A stretch of 64,000 bases of DNA. Origin: Cycas panzhihuaensis (Eukaryota; Cycadophyta). The stretch covers positions 156,557,741-156,621,740 of the forward strand of contig CM041465.1 in the NCBI GenBank assembly GCA_023213395.1, read 5' to 3'. The first letter of the stretch is position 1. Every line of letters starts with the position of its first letter. The notes below the pieces were generated by a model. That model was given only the letters and a program-made list of their open reading frames with translations. It ran no database searches and was not told where the DNA came from. Both the position numbers and the translations under genes were made by a program. Below, piece by piece: positions 22,081 through 34,037 of this stretch.

Positions 22081-24108
22081 AGTTAGATGGGTTACACCAA
22101 AAGAAGCTTGGACAAGTTATAAGCCAAGCATTAAACACTTGAGCATTTTGGATGTATAGCTTATACACATATCCTAGATTAAAGGAGGACAAAACTAGAT
22201 GACAACAACATCAAATGTATCTTTATAGGATATTATGACTCTTCTAGATCCTATAAACTTTATGATCCAAAAGGAAAAAGGATTGTTATAAGCAGGGATG
22301 CCATCTTTAAAGAAGATGAATTTTATCAAGAAGAAATTGTTGAAAAAGATAAGGGCAAAAATATCATGGTTGAAATGGACTTAAACTCTAAGGGTACAAA
22401 TGTACCTAATACAAATGAAGTAGGACCCTCTACTTCAAATCAAAGGGTCCCAAAATGGGTACAAAGGGCTCATAACCCTTCAAATATTTTGGACAACAAC
22501 TTTGAAAGAACTACAAGATCTCAAAAGGTGAATTTTGCACTTATGACTCAAGTTATGGAGTCTAACGAGCCTCACAACTTTGAAAAGGCAAATAATTAGG
22601 ACAAATGGAAGAAATCAATGAAAGAGAAGTACAACGCCTTAGTAAAAAATGATGCATGGGAGTTAGTGGATCTGCCACCAAGCAAAAATGCCATTAGGAT
22701 GAAATGGATCTATAAGACCAAGCATAAATCATATGGGACCATTGATAAGTATAAGGTAAGGTTGGTTGCAAAGGGCTATGCTCAAATTAAGGGCATAAAT
22801 TACAATGAGACATTTGCACCTATTGCAAGGCTAGAAACAGTCAAGTTAATCATGGCCTTAGCTGCAGAACAAGGTTGGGTAGTACATCAAATGCATGTGA
22901 AAAGTGCCTTCTTGAATGGCTATGTGGATGATGAAATTTATGTCCAACAACCCAAAGGGTTTGAAATGAAAGGAAAAGAAGACAAGGTCTACAAACTCAA
23001 AAAGGCCTTGTATGGACTTAAGCAAGCACCTAGTGCTTGGTACTCTAGGATTGACAAATATTTTAAGGATAAAGGATTCCAAAGAAGCCAATCAGATCCC
23101 AATTTACACATCAAATTGGAAGGAAGCTCCATACTAATTTTGGGCTTATATGTTGATGACTCGGTATATACTAAGAATAGTGATTACTTGTCCCAAAGAT
23201 TTAATAAAGACATACGCAAAGAATTTGAGATGACAGACTTGGGACTAATGCATTACTTCTTAGGCATTGAAGTTTGGTAAGATGAAAAGGGGATATTTGT
23301 CTCCCAAAGGAAATGCACATTGGATCTATTACACAAATTTAACATGACTAGTTTCAAGCCACTTGCAACTCCAGCAAAGATTGGGTTGAAATTGTCCAAG
23401 TTTGAGTAATCAAAATCAATTGATCCTATACTCTATAGGCAATTGATTGGGAGCCTAATTTACTTGACTTCAACTCAACCCAATATCATGTATGCAGTCA
23501 GTGTGATTTCTATATTTATGCATGAGCCTAGGATAAAATGTTGGCAAGCAACCAAAAGGACTCTCAGGTATCTCAAAGGTACCATTAGATATGGATTACA
23601 TTACAAGACATCAGGGGACTACAGGTTGGATAGCTATACAGACTCAGACTAGGCAAGTTGTGTAGATGATAGGAAATCTACTTAAGGTTATACATTCAGT
23701 TTGGGTTCATCAATAGTAGCATGGAGTTCAAAGAAACCTTCAACAATATCTCTATCTATTGCAAAAGCAGAGTACAAAGCAACTATAGAAGGAGCATGTG
23801 AAATAGTTTGGCTTAGAAAATTACTTTAGGATCTACACAAAAAACAAGTTGGTCCCACTCAGTTGCTTTATGATAATCAAAGCACAATTCAAATGTCAAG
23901 GAATCCAATGTTTCATGGCAGGACAAAGCACATCGAAACACAATATCAATTCATCAGAGAATTGGTACAACAAGATGAGTTGGAATTGGTCTATTGCAGC
24001 ATAGAAGAACAGGTGACAAACATATTTACAAAGGCAATTGGTAAAATAAAGTATATCAAATTCAGAGATAACTTGGAGTCTCTTCAAAGAGGCATTATGG
24101 GCGAGAAA
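22081..24108 (+). pseudogene. pol: Element D reverse transcriptase-RNase H
   Basis: After a decayed integrase C-terminus (TPKEAW..., SYKLYDPK, RDAIFKED), RT is best preserved at 22,618-23,280: NDAWELVDLP, KVRLVAKGYAQ, MHVKSAFLNG (first catalytic Asp is His), YGLKQAPSAWYSR and LYVDDSVY, where the catalytic Asp pair is kept. RNase H follows from about 23,440: QLIGSLIYLTS, YTDSD, KAEYKATIEGA, LYDNQSTIQMS (Asp kept) and HIETQYQFIRELV. Stops at 23,278, 23,407, 23,650, 23,683 and 23,827 split it. It ends at the purine-rich stretch before the 3' LTR. Confidence 0.87.
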
Positions 24109-24412
24109 TATTGAAATAATGCCCATATTAGGACTTGTAACTGCCTTGAGGAGATTACCCACATTGGGGTGATAACCTGCATTGGCGAAAATATCATAGT
24201 TGCACTATGTTAGATCTTGGCAACAACATATCCAACGTTTGTCAATGCCAATCAGCGGTAGACTTTGAAGGGTGTGCCATATCCCTCTCAATCTCACTTA
24301 TTTATTCATGGGGTTTAAGGACTTTGGTATTCATCAACACCACCACTCTCAAAAGATTGATGGTTTTCTTCTTGTATTGTCATTCTGTGCGCTCTGTCCC
24401 CTAATTTTATCA
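24109..24412 (+). repeat. 3' LTR of element D (304 bp)
   Basis: The start is decayed from TGTTGG to TATTGA; the end is TATCA. It is followed by TSD TAGGT. A weak polypurine tract, ATGGGCGAGAAA, precedes it. Confidence 0.92.
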
Positions 24413-24417
24413 TAGGT

Positions 24418-24790
24418 ATCTTCAACCTGATTGAAGATTATACCCTTTAATCATAACCTTGTTCTATGACATCTCCCCCTTGAAGATTATAACTTTAATT
24501 GTCTGATTGGCAATGCTTAGATATCTATGCTTGAAAATAGATGTTATAGGGGAGTACCTCTACTTCAAAAAGTGACCGTAGAACACCTTGGAACCTATCC
24601 CTATAACATGCATCATCATAAACTATCTAAACAACATAATATCTCATGCTATGAAACAAATTAAAGCATGTAATAGAGATACAAATATTAAAAATGTACA
24701 CATCTGCTATCCTATAATATAAAAATGCCTATAATAGACACTAAATTGGTGCAATAAGCAGTAAATTCAACTAATATTGCACCTAAACAT
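24418..24790. other. Unassigned flank of element D
   Basis: AT-rich, no coding region. On the minus strand CTTCAAGGGGGAGA near 24,466-24,480 resembles a polypurine tract. With the LTR-like block at 24,803-25,124 it could be the short interior of a small element into which D inserted. Confidence 0.35.
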
Positions 24791-25124
24791 GCCCTGATAC
24801 CATGTAGAAATTAAAAAAGTATGGAGTAAAACTAAATGAGAAGCATAGACCTATTCAACTTTAGGAAAATTGATTTTTCTAAATTGAAAATAATATCTCA
24901 TTCTCATAAATTCCTCTCTTTGCTTACAATGCACAACTAGTGCTTATGTACAATCCTAAAAAGGAAAATTGATCCTTAAAGATCGACACAAATGAGGTGG
25001 GTGGTTTAACCCTTAATGACTTACCAAACTCACATATAAATAATTAATAGTCACTCAAATGCAATAACTAATGGGGAGGCTCATAACCCAAGGTTATGAG
25101 CCACATAAACATTAATTTTCAACA
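24791..25124 (-). repeat. Putative LTR (F) with adjoining primer-binding site
   Basis: Minus strand TGTTGAAAATTAATG at 25,124 through TTTCTACA at 24,803 gives a 322-bp block with TG...CA ends. It is immediately followed by TGGTATCAGGGC (24,791-24,802), a Met-type PBS with one change. That order is the 5' LTR of a minus-strand element. No matching second LTR was found, including beyond D, so it stays tentative. Confidence 0.45.
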
Positions 25125-26149
25125 ATTAGCTAGTCTCCACTTGAATTTATCTTGAAGCAATGGGTTAGGGAAAACATTGAAGCCTTTGATTGGAAGGTAA
25201 GCTCCACTAGTAACTTAACCAAAGTTTTTTATTTTTTTCCCCCCATCCTTCTTTGAATCCCCGACCACCTCTGAGCAAGTGCTCTGAGTCCCATGGATAT
25301 GTTGCCATAACCTAGCAGTTTTCAACCATTGGGAGCCCAGTTTCTTGATTGATAATGCCATAGCATACAAATGTACCATTTGCATCAAGTTCCTCAACTT
25401 GCCTATATACCTATGGTCTTTTGTCAAAGACAAAATTGACTCATTATGTGAATATGCCTCATGAAGACTCCATAGAGAGTTTTGTCCTCGACCTCACCTA
25501 TAGGTGCATGGGAAAGTCAAACTTTCAAAAGTGTAGCACCCTAACAAACACCATGTATTTCATTGTATATTTTTATGCTTTGTAGATGTTGTGAATATGA
25601 TCTTGTGTAATCACCCCTTTGTTATGTAAAATGAGAGCCTAGTAAAATACCCTATTAAGTGTAGGGGTGCACTTTTATATGTTTAATATTTACATCGTGA
25701 TGATATGTGAATTTGATAGCAAGATGTTATGTACATGTAAGTGTTTAAGGATGAAATGCCCACATACTTTGTAAATGATGTAAAAGACCTTTAATAAAAT
25801 AAAGGCTTGATTACCTAAAGGGAGAAGTGTGGGCCATGTGACATGAACGAAAGAGGTAGTCCTAGGGTGAAAATGCTTTAAGTGTTGAGGGAAATGACTC
25901 AGTGTTTCACAGCATCGCTACTAAGGAAAATTTTTCCATCTTCACAAATTGTGATATATTTACACCTTTGTGAAGTGGATAGTCACACCTTTCACAACTT
26001 TCATGGTTTTCCCTCTCGTGGATTTCTAAGTCTTCATCTATCCCCGAGAACTAAGGAAGCTTTATGTCTTCACAAATGAAGGGATTTTATCTCTTAGCTA
26101 GATAAGGAGTTTTCATTCTCCCACAAAAGTACTTGTAACCCTGCCTCAT

Positions 26150-26610
26150 GAATTGTGAAGGGTTCACAATCTCACAGTTTTGCAAATCTTGCAACCTTCG
26201 CTTTAGAAAATGTGAAGCTCTTGCAATTCTATGAAGTTGTAAGATTCTGCAATCTCACCTTCAATAGCTTTTGGACTCTTCACAATTTTGTAAATTTTGA
26301 GAACATCACCTCACAAGCTACAAAATATTTGCATTCTTGCGAAGTTGCAAGATTTCGCAAGTTTTGTCTTATGAAGCTTTGGTTTCCTCGCAGTTTCACA
26401 GATTTCTAGACTATTATCTCGTGGGCTACAAACCTTTCATATTCTCATGAAGTTGCAAGATTTCATCCTCTCAACTTCACAAGCTATGAAATTTTGCATC
26501 CCCACAAAAACATCACATCCTTGAGGTTTTGCAGATTTCACAAGCTTCACCTCACAAGTTGTGTAGCTTTTGAGTTATGTGAAGTTGCAAAGTTTCACCT
26601 CTTTGAAAGT
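26150..26610. repeat. Degenerate short-motif tract
   Basis: Many imperfect repeats of words like GAAGTTGCAAGATTTC, TTCACAA and CTCACAAGCT, without a fixed period. The function is unknown; it may be part of an LTR or leader. Confidence 0.5.
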
Positions 26611-26617
26611 TTAAATT

Positions 26618-27061
26618 TTAATCTTTCTCGTGAGTAATGAGTTTTGCTACTTGGCGAGTTCTAAACCCTACCAGACTTTGAAATATCAACTCTTGTAGCT
26701 TCTTGTGTACCATGTGTATGGGAAATTCATTATTTCTTGTCGCGAACCTTGTTGACTCCATGTGCCATGTGTCCTTGCTTTGAGAGTCTTGCAGACTAAA
26801 ATGGGATGTTTGGTCCAATGTACCATATACTTGATTTGATTTACATACAGTGCAAAGTCTTGCCACCTTATGAATGTGCGATAAATGGAATTGAACTTCC
26901 TTCATAGTTTTAAACTCGAACTTTGATTGCTCATGACTTTCAAACCAATGGTTTGATTTCAAAGATCTATAGCTTGTTGGAAAGCTTTGAGAGAGCTCTT
27001 TCCAACTGTACTTACTCTCAAGTTTATCATCAAACTTAACAATGTCAAACTCTGACATCAT
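26618..27061 (-). CDS. Unrecognised 147-codon frame
   Basis: Minus-strand open frame starting MMSEFDIVKFDD. It is rich in Ser, Lys, His and Phe; I see no signal peptide, membrane segment or known motif. It has two Cys in a CTVC pair but no further zinc ligands in pattern. The surrounding sequence looks like retroelement leader, where long frames can arise by chance. I do not assign a function. Confidence 0.2.
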   Translation of the reverse strand: MMSEFDIVKFDDKLESKYSWKELSQSFPTSYRSLKSNHWFESHEQSKFEFKTMKEVQFHLSHIHKVARLCTVCKSNQVYGTLDQTSHFSLQDSQSKDTWHMESTRFATRNNEFPIHMVHKKLQELIFQSLVGFRTRQVAKLITHEKD

Positions 27062-28195
27062 TTTGTGGACTTGTGAACTTTAAAGCTAAAGCTTTAAGAG
27101 CTTTGAGGAGGTAGATGGCATTCCCATATTATCTAATGCTCTTATAGCACTCACTAAATTCTCTTGCATCATTGATTAAGTGCTCCTGCATCACTTATTA
27201 AATGTGTGTGATATCAATGATGCATGATTCTTATCTTCTATAGAACACCGTTGGAGTTCTCCAAAAAGTCATCAAAAGGAGATTAATCCTTAATCATTTA
27301 TTAATCATTCTCTTAATCAAGTTGACCTAAGAAAGGTGGTGGATAAGGCAATGGACTTTTGTCATAAAGAGAGATAAGTGGTGAATGTTGGGGGCTTTTA
27401 CTTTTAGACTTTTGGCAAGTTAAGTTTTTAGTAGTTTAAGCTTTGGGCATTAATAGTTTATGCATATACCTCTGTCAACATTCAAATTGGTAAAGCATCC
27501 ATCCATATGTTGGAGGATTTTCATGTTGGGCATGGGGATTGCATGTTTTTGTGTGATGCATGGAAGCTTGTATGTATGCTTGTGACTATTTGCAGAAGGA
27601 AATACAGCTATGATTAAAGTATGAGACTTTAATCTCAAAATAGAATGGTGCAATGTTTCATTGTGTTCCAAGTATGATTCCTAACTCTAAATATGAAACC
27701 AAAGGGCCTTGGTGAGATGTCAGGGAAACTATAGGCAAGATGGCATAGCTCATATGTGGGCGTGCTTTTGACATATTGGGATTCCATGTGTAATATATTG
27801 CTCTTAGATTGGAGCTTGATACAATATCATGGTGGGATACCTAAACATGTGATCTGTTGCATATTGAATGATGAATTTTATTGAGCCATAGCGTAATTGG
27901 CTACTTGAATATTTTGTGTGATACATGACAAATTGTGTTCTTTGACTTGAGAAATGGAGTTTAGAGACTTAGGGAAGGGAATTTAGAGACCTTAGAGAAT
28001 ACTTTGCTGTGCATGTAACTTGCCCTAGCACGGGGGTAGAGAGATTCCAATTGGCTAGGCAGTGAATCCTTTTAAGAAATCGGGCTTGTTTCCACTAAGG
28101 TAAGTATTCATGTTTTATCTTCATGTTTGTCGATGCATTGCTAGGTGATGATGATAATGGTTCTCAACTCCCTAATTTGACCTTTTAGGGTTCAT

Positions 28196-29500
28196 TTAGA
28201 CATGGTCAAGCCCAACCCCCTTATGTTCTAGGAGACTATGTTCATTTTTGACCAAGCTGAGAAGGACACTTTCTGGCTTTTGACCCACCTTCAAATGTAC
28301 TGGTGTTTTTACTATGGTGGAGGTCATTGGTTTGCTTGCCATGCTAGTTGTCATTGGTGTGTTTCCCATGAAAGAATTGGGCCATCTAGGCTTGAGATTT
28401 GCATGCAACCTCCTTATTGGTTGTGATGTTGCAGATCTCATTATTAGGTTTTCTTCCCCTTTTCCCTGTGTCTCCATAGTCCATTTGTCCTTCACTAACT
28501 GGGGCTAATAGGATCCATGCTCCCCCTTCTCTAGCCTCATCTACTACCTCTACGATCCTTCTTGCATCATCATCCCTTGTATCTACCTACGAATTTTGAG
28601 TTACCAACACAACAACTTCTTGAGTATTGATTATACTAATCGCTTCCTCATTGTTTGCAGAAAGGGAGATTGTTTTGACCACAGGGACTATGAGTCCACC
28701 ATTGACACCGCTCATCCTTCTTTGATCTTCTGAGTGCATTGCACCTTCATTGCGTTCTATATTGGGTTGATTTCCTTGATCAGTATCTTCAATCTTTTTC
28801 TCACACTTGCCTTCATCAATATCTTCAATCTCTCTATCAATTATGGTGTCTAGAACATAGAACCTGTTTCCTTGGTCCCTCCATAAAGTAGATGGACCCC
28901 TTCATGTAGACCTTGTGTGCCCTCTGGCTTGAATGTTGACAAACCCTTCTTCCTCCTTTTCACTTAGGTCTAGACGGGGCGTTGTCTTTCTCTAAGAACA
29001 ATCATGAGCAAAGTGACCATGCGGGTGACAAACCCCACATTTGAAGGGGATTTGTTCCTAATTTAATTCTTGCATCTACATTTGGTTTTCTAACATTAAC
29101 TCCATTTTTTTCGAGAGACCCTCAGAGAAATCCATCTCAACATAGATATGAGCAAATGAAGTCACCTTCCAAGTTGTCTTTGCTTCTACTACCTTCAGGA
29201 ACTTCCCCAAAAGGACCCCACAACCTCAAAAGCTTTCACACACCAAAACTGCAATGGGAAGAAGGGGAGCTTCACCCAAACTTGTATAGTTCTAGATATC
29301 TCCTAGATCAAATTGAAAGTATTCTCCCAAAATTTCATGAACATCCTACTTCTGGCCATGAACCATGGCCCCTTATCGAAAATCACATCTTTGTCTTTGC
29401 TTTGTTGAAGATCACCACAAAAAACCCATGTCCTACTGAAAACACATTAGGTTCTCAGGAAATTAGTGGAGCCCAATTCATATGAATCCATACAACCATC
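28196..29500 (-). pseudogene. LINE ORF1-type protein (DUF4283 plus zinc knuckle), fossil
   Basis: On the minus strand, 29,420-29,090 gives a plant L1-type ORF1 core: FVVIFNKA, then FDKGPWFMARSRM (the GPWF hallmark of DUF4283), QVWVKLPFFPLQFW and YVEMDFSEGL. A perfect CCHC knuckle follows at 28,998-29,039: C-GV-C-HPHG-H-FAHD-C. ORF1 proteins bind element RNA. Beyond the knuckle a decayed Ser/Pro/Thr-rich tail reaches about 28,200. Stops and frame changes interrupt all parts. No endonuclease or RT (ORF2) was found below 28,196, so the copy is truncated on that side. A host DUF4283 zinc-knuckle protein derived from a LINE is a less likely alternative. Confidence 0.72.
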
Positions 29501-30700
29501 CCTCTAGGAGAGGGTCACAAATTGAAAAATCAACACGCCAAGCCGCCCTCACCTAAAGATCCGAGCTCATTCGCTCGATGGCTCGCATCAAGCATGGCCC
29601 TTGGAATGGACCCTTTGTGTTTCATGGAGGAACCCTTATTGGGGTGCAACCCGACATCATCTATCTTCAAGGAAGCCACATCTAGAGAATGCTCCTAGAG
29701 CACAGATGCCATATCCAACACTGCCAATAATGAATTACCGGAATACTTCCATGGCACCGCACTGGATGAGCCACTGATTAAATCAAACCTATACTCTGGC
29801 CCAACCCAGAACTACACCCTATAGAACAAGAAGGAAGGTTTTCAGACAAGGAGAAGTGTTCTGGCCCAACACGAATCCAAACCCTACAGGAGTCAAAACC
29901 AACACTAAAAATGGAAACCTTGAATCTTTTGCAAAATCAAATATGTGGTTCCTTACTAAAATATGGCCAAGAAATTACAATAATTTATCTTCTTTGCCAC
30001 ATGTATTTATCTCCATATGGATCTTGGCACATCTCATAACAGTCCAAAATTTCTTGTGTAACTACAATGTCATTGTCAACACAATCACATGCCATTCATT
30101 GGCCCTCAATTCTATGTATATTCGACTAGTAATATGTATAAAGAACATTCTCACAATGATCATTCACCATCAATAGTATTTTAGTAACCTTGATCCAACC
30201 AATACTAGTATAATATCTTTAGGATAAATGCTTTGATAGAAATTTAACTCGAGTCATTAAATTGCAAAAATCAACCCCTAAATACTTTTCTTTAGTGCGT
30301 TGTTGTTGTAACCTAGCCACACTAAACAAAATTAATATGCACAAGAATACCTATGAAGATTCAAACCACTACGATGGTGGCAAAATGTGTTCTTGTTCCT
30401 CGCCATCGACAAAACTCAAGCAAGAAGGGAACATAGAGAAAGAATAATGATCACATTACCAATGCAACATGCTCACATTACCAACATAGAAGCATAAGCA
30501 CAGTACGCACAATAGATTGAGGTAGACACTATTTCATTACCAAGAAGGGGACTGCATTGACCATAGAAGGGCTAGATGCAAGCTCAAAGTACAACAACGA
30601 AGAGCCCTCAATACAATATACGATGAGAGGTACACACATTGTATCTTCCATATACATGAATGCTCTTTTTATAGTCTTTCCCCCCTAACCATTTCCCAAC
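29501..30700. other. Unassigned DNA
   Basis: The first 350 bp may be the decayed N-terminal part of the LINE ORF1. The remainder has no feature I can support. Confidence 0.4.
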
Positions 30701-30779
30701 TAACTTCCAATTAACCTATTAATGATTGTTTATTAACAATAGCAATAATTAGATCAACCATCATGATTGCAATTGTGAT

Positions 30780-30944
30780 CCTGATTGCATTTCTAGTTGC
30801 GGTTTGGATTGCAAGCCTACCTCTAGTTGCACTTGAAGTTGCAATCTCAGTTGCAACCCTATTCCTAGTTGTACCTCTAGTTGTAATCTGGGTTGTAAAC
30901 TTGCTCTTAGTTGTACCTCTAGTTGTAGTCTGGGTTGCAATCTT
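30780..30944 (-). repeat. 42-nt tandem repeat, about 3.9 copies, open in several frames
   Basis: On the minus strand four units begin at 30,944, 30,902, 30,860 and 30,818. They share TTGCAACCCAGA...ACAACTAGAGGTACAACTAR. In the longest frame each unit gives 14 residues of the type K-I-A-T-Q-T-T-T-R-G-T-T-R-N. Both other-frame and opposite-strand readings also stay open because stop words are rare in the unit. It lies just beyond the end of the hAT fossil. Function unknown. Confidence 0.75.
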
Positions 30945-30989
30945 AGACATGATTTTCCTTCACACACATGTGCTCACATTTTGAAGATG

Positions 30990-32330
30990 AACTATACATT
31001 CTCCCACTATATCTCATCCAAACTATTTGGTGCACAATTAATTCCTTCTTAGTATTGGATTGCCTCCAAGCTTCCCATTCTAGACTCATCACCATATGCA
31101 CCAATGTAGTCTAAACATCAACCAAACGCTTCAACATAATGTAATGCGAAGCAAACTTGGTATCAACAACTTTCAGTAACTCCAGCATCAAATATTGTTG
31201 AAAGATTGACTACAAGGCATGGTAGTTGGGGACGAATTTTTAGATCTCTCCACCTTGCCCACAAACCACTTTGATCACCACCAGATGTGGATGGGCCTCC
31301 TCTACTATCACTTTCTTCAACATAGGGTTCAAATTGTGGGCAATGCAAGGGGTCCAAAAGACATGTTGGTATTTGTCCTACACCAACTTGCCATGAGCAC
31401 TACAAACAAGTGCATTATCCATGATCACTTACACAATAGATAAATCATTATATGAGTGATAAATAAATTGTAGTCATGTCTAAACAAATAAGTGATTTGA
31501 TATGGAGGTGCATTATTTTAGATTACTTCCACAACATTGTGAAAACTAACATATTCTCTTGCTTGAATAAGAATATTAGTAATAAAATTTGTATTCTTTG
31601 TCTTTCTTGAACAATTAACCAGCTTGACAAATATGCCACCCTTATGTGATGTGGCAATGGCATTAATGAGTGGCCTATTAGCCTGATCAGTCCACCCATT
31701 CGCAACAACGAAGACACTATAAATCTTCGAAGATGCCTTTATGAGCTCCAACATAGATTCCGCTAAACTTTGCTCCTTCCGAAGAAGTGTGGTGTAAACC
31801 TTTCATATTTTGCACTCACATACAATGCGGTGTTGTGTTGATGGCTCACACTATATCTTGCCAATATGGTGAGAGAACCACATTAAAAGGAAGCCCACAT
31901 GCATAGATGTGATATGCCCAGTTGTTCACTTCATCCCTGCAATGTACATTGGACATCAATATTAGTGGGCCTATTTGAGGATGTGCCCACTTTCTAGATT
32001 CCTCCACCATTCTCTCCATTTCAACAACATGGATGATGAGGAACCCATGCCTTATGTTGCTTGCTTCTTCAAAGTTTTGGCATGCAACATGTCTTCCGAC
32101 TCTTTTTGGTATTTATTAATAATTGATGGAGATGATTGCGAGCATGCAACAATCCCTTTGTTAGGGTCACAAAATAAGCGGGCTTTCACTTTGAAAGAGA
32201 AGCCTCAATATGGACCTCCACTGCAAACATTGCACTTCCATGAATGTGATCCACCTCCAACAAATGAAGAGATTTTTGCCACATACTTCAAAAGGGAAAA
32301 ATCATTGATTTCCACCTCATCATGACCACT
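30990..32330 (-). pseudogene. hAT-family transposase fossil (BED-like and DUF659)
   Basis: Cut-and-paste transposase remains, minus strand. Near 32,240-32,140 is a BED-like zinc finger (SWKCNVCSGGPY, then KVKARLF). Next come AYHIYACGLPFNVVLSPYW near 31,900, then DUF659 at 31,754-31,518 (VVANGWTDQANRPLINAIA, FVKLVNCS, NVVEVI). After a frame change comes DKYQHVFWTPCIAHNL near 31,350, then ELLKVVDTKFASHYIMLKRL near 31,180-31,120. The order matches plant hAT transposases of the DUF659 group. It has several stops and frame shifts; the C-terminal dimerisation domain and terminal inverted repeats were not found. Confidence 0.8.
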
Positions 32331-33490
32331 ACCAATAGAAAACTATGAAGCCATTTGCATAATGCACAAGTAGAATCACCAGCAATGGAGTAGAATCACC
32401 TATAACCACACTAGAAACAAGGAGAAATTGAACTCAAAACAATGATAAAATAAGCAACAGAGTTCAAAAAAAGGGGCAAAAAAGCATGGGCTTCTATTGC
32501 TTTATGTCCATGGTTTTATTGCCCATGGTTTTGCCCACAATTTTAGGTGCATTGGTTTACCTTTTTTTTTGCCCTAGAATTTTCCCTTTTCTTTTGCTTT
32601 TCTTTAGAAAACACACCAAAAAAAAATCTCAAAAAAATAACATCATTAAATAAACTTGGAAAAAAAATCTCAAATTATGTGGGGCTCACCTACTATGTGG
32701 GCCCCACAAAAATTGAGTTCAAGGTCAGCAATGCCTTTGGTTGCTAGAAATGGAATTAGAAGCACTAGTTAGGGTGGAAAATAACCTAGAAATGTTTTTG
32801 GCTCATTTTTGCATTTATGTATTTCAAAAATAGAAAATGGCCCTAAAAATGGTTTCCAAGACATTTCCAACCCCAACCCACGTTTTATCATTTTGAAAAT
32901 AGGAAATAGCCCTAGAAATGGCATTGTCAAGCTCAACTATGAACATATATTGATGTTCAATAAGTCAAACAAATTCCCAATGATCCAGTTGAAATACTAG
33001 GACACAAGAACTAGGAAATTGAGAAATAAAGAAATAAAATACCTAGTCAACTAGTCTAATAGACCAATCAAGGAAGTAACATGGGAATCCTCCACATTTG
33101 TAAGAGAATCCAATCTCATTGAGGACAATGTTCTCCCCAAAGCAAAGAGCGATGTCACAAGAGGCAATTTAACCTAACAAAAGTCAAAATAACTCAAAAG
33201 TTGAGTTAAACTATTAGAAGTTGTGCACATGAGGTGGTTTTTCATTTTTTATTAAAAAGACAAGCTTCACACCTAAGACTCCTCCATAACTTGTCTTCCT
33301 CTTATATAAGCATGTCTTGAGTGAAGCAAATCATCATGCCATCACTTGAGGTAGGGAAGATTGGCAAAGCAAGGAGCTAGGAGCAATACAAGAGGAGCTA
33401 AGCCATTTCCATCAATACTTCATCAATTCTCTTTCATCATTTCTTCATCAATGAAAGCTACAACTAGAGTTTACACAAGGAGGGTCAAGG
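32331..33490. other. Unassigned DNA left of element G
   Basis: AT-rich with homopolymer runs near 32,560-32,660; no coding region recognised. Confidence 0.5.
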
Positions 33491-34037
33491 TGTTAGAAAT
33501 GGCTTAAAGCCTACAATAGCCAGGATCAAGAAAGGAATACTAATTTGTCTCTATAATGAAGATGATTGACATGAAATATAATAAGCATTCAAATAAACAA
33601 GATAATAAACCAAAGCATGAAAGAGCATGAGCAAGACAATACCAAAATATGGAGGAGATGGAATTGGTCCCATCTCTAAATGAATAATAATTTGATTAGC
33701 AAACTAGTAGCATAACAATATAACTCACACTCTATATGAGATACATGAGAAATGGTCACAATATATAGAGTTGAAGAAGAGACCTAAGGTGCTAGATGTT
33801 CGACAAGTGTCAAACATCCAAGCTACACCCTTTGCATGTAGGACATGTGTCTTTTTGGGCTCTCAAGTGAGCAAAAGTGAATAAGGGTCATTTTGACCCT
33901 TAAGTCACAATGTTATGTCACTAGGAAAGAATGTGGGTGTGTACTTTATCACTTAAGTGATAAGTCACCCCATAAAGTACAAATAATATATGAACAATAA
34001 AGTATAATTGTTTAACATGTAAACATAAAGTTTAACA
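33491..34037 (-). repeat. 3' LTR of element G (547 bp)
   Basis: Plus-strand ends TGTTAGAAATGG...TTTAACA. It has about 21 bp near 33,725 that the right copy lacks. It is adjoined on the right by a GTAGTAGGCGCGAG (minus strand) purine-rich tract. Confidence 0.92.

Larger units (their letters stand above)
13008..24412 (+). mobile_element. Element D: old Ty1/copia retrotransposon, interrupted by E
   Basis: LTRs of 304 bp each (13008-13311, 24109-24412) are flanked by a perfect 5-bp TSD, TAGGT, at 13003-13007 and 24413-24417. A Met-type PBS follows the first LTR. Gag, protease, integrase, RT and RNase H follow in copia order at 19,958-24,108. By eye the LTRs differ at some 55 sites (about 18 percent), making this the oldest datable insertion in the window. 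Its leader is broken by minus-strand element E, whose LTRs differ by only about 3 percent, consistent with later insertion. Confidence 0.93.
25125..28195. other. Unassigned DNA, about 3 kb
   Basis: No gene family recognised. Near 25,532 a TGTAGCACCCTAAC word resembles the start of a gypsy-type LTR, with no partner seen. The 26,150-26,610 and 26,618-27,061 parts are listed separately. The rest is AT-rich with only short frames. Confidence 0.4.

Noticed and set aside
25532-28100. Possible long gypsy solo LTR starting TGTAGCACCC
   Set aside because: No matching end, TSD or second copy could be found in the window.
31975-32325. A 116-codon plus-strand frame
   Set aside because: It is the antisense reading of the hAT BED-like and linker region, which has clear family motifs on the other strand.
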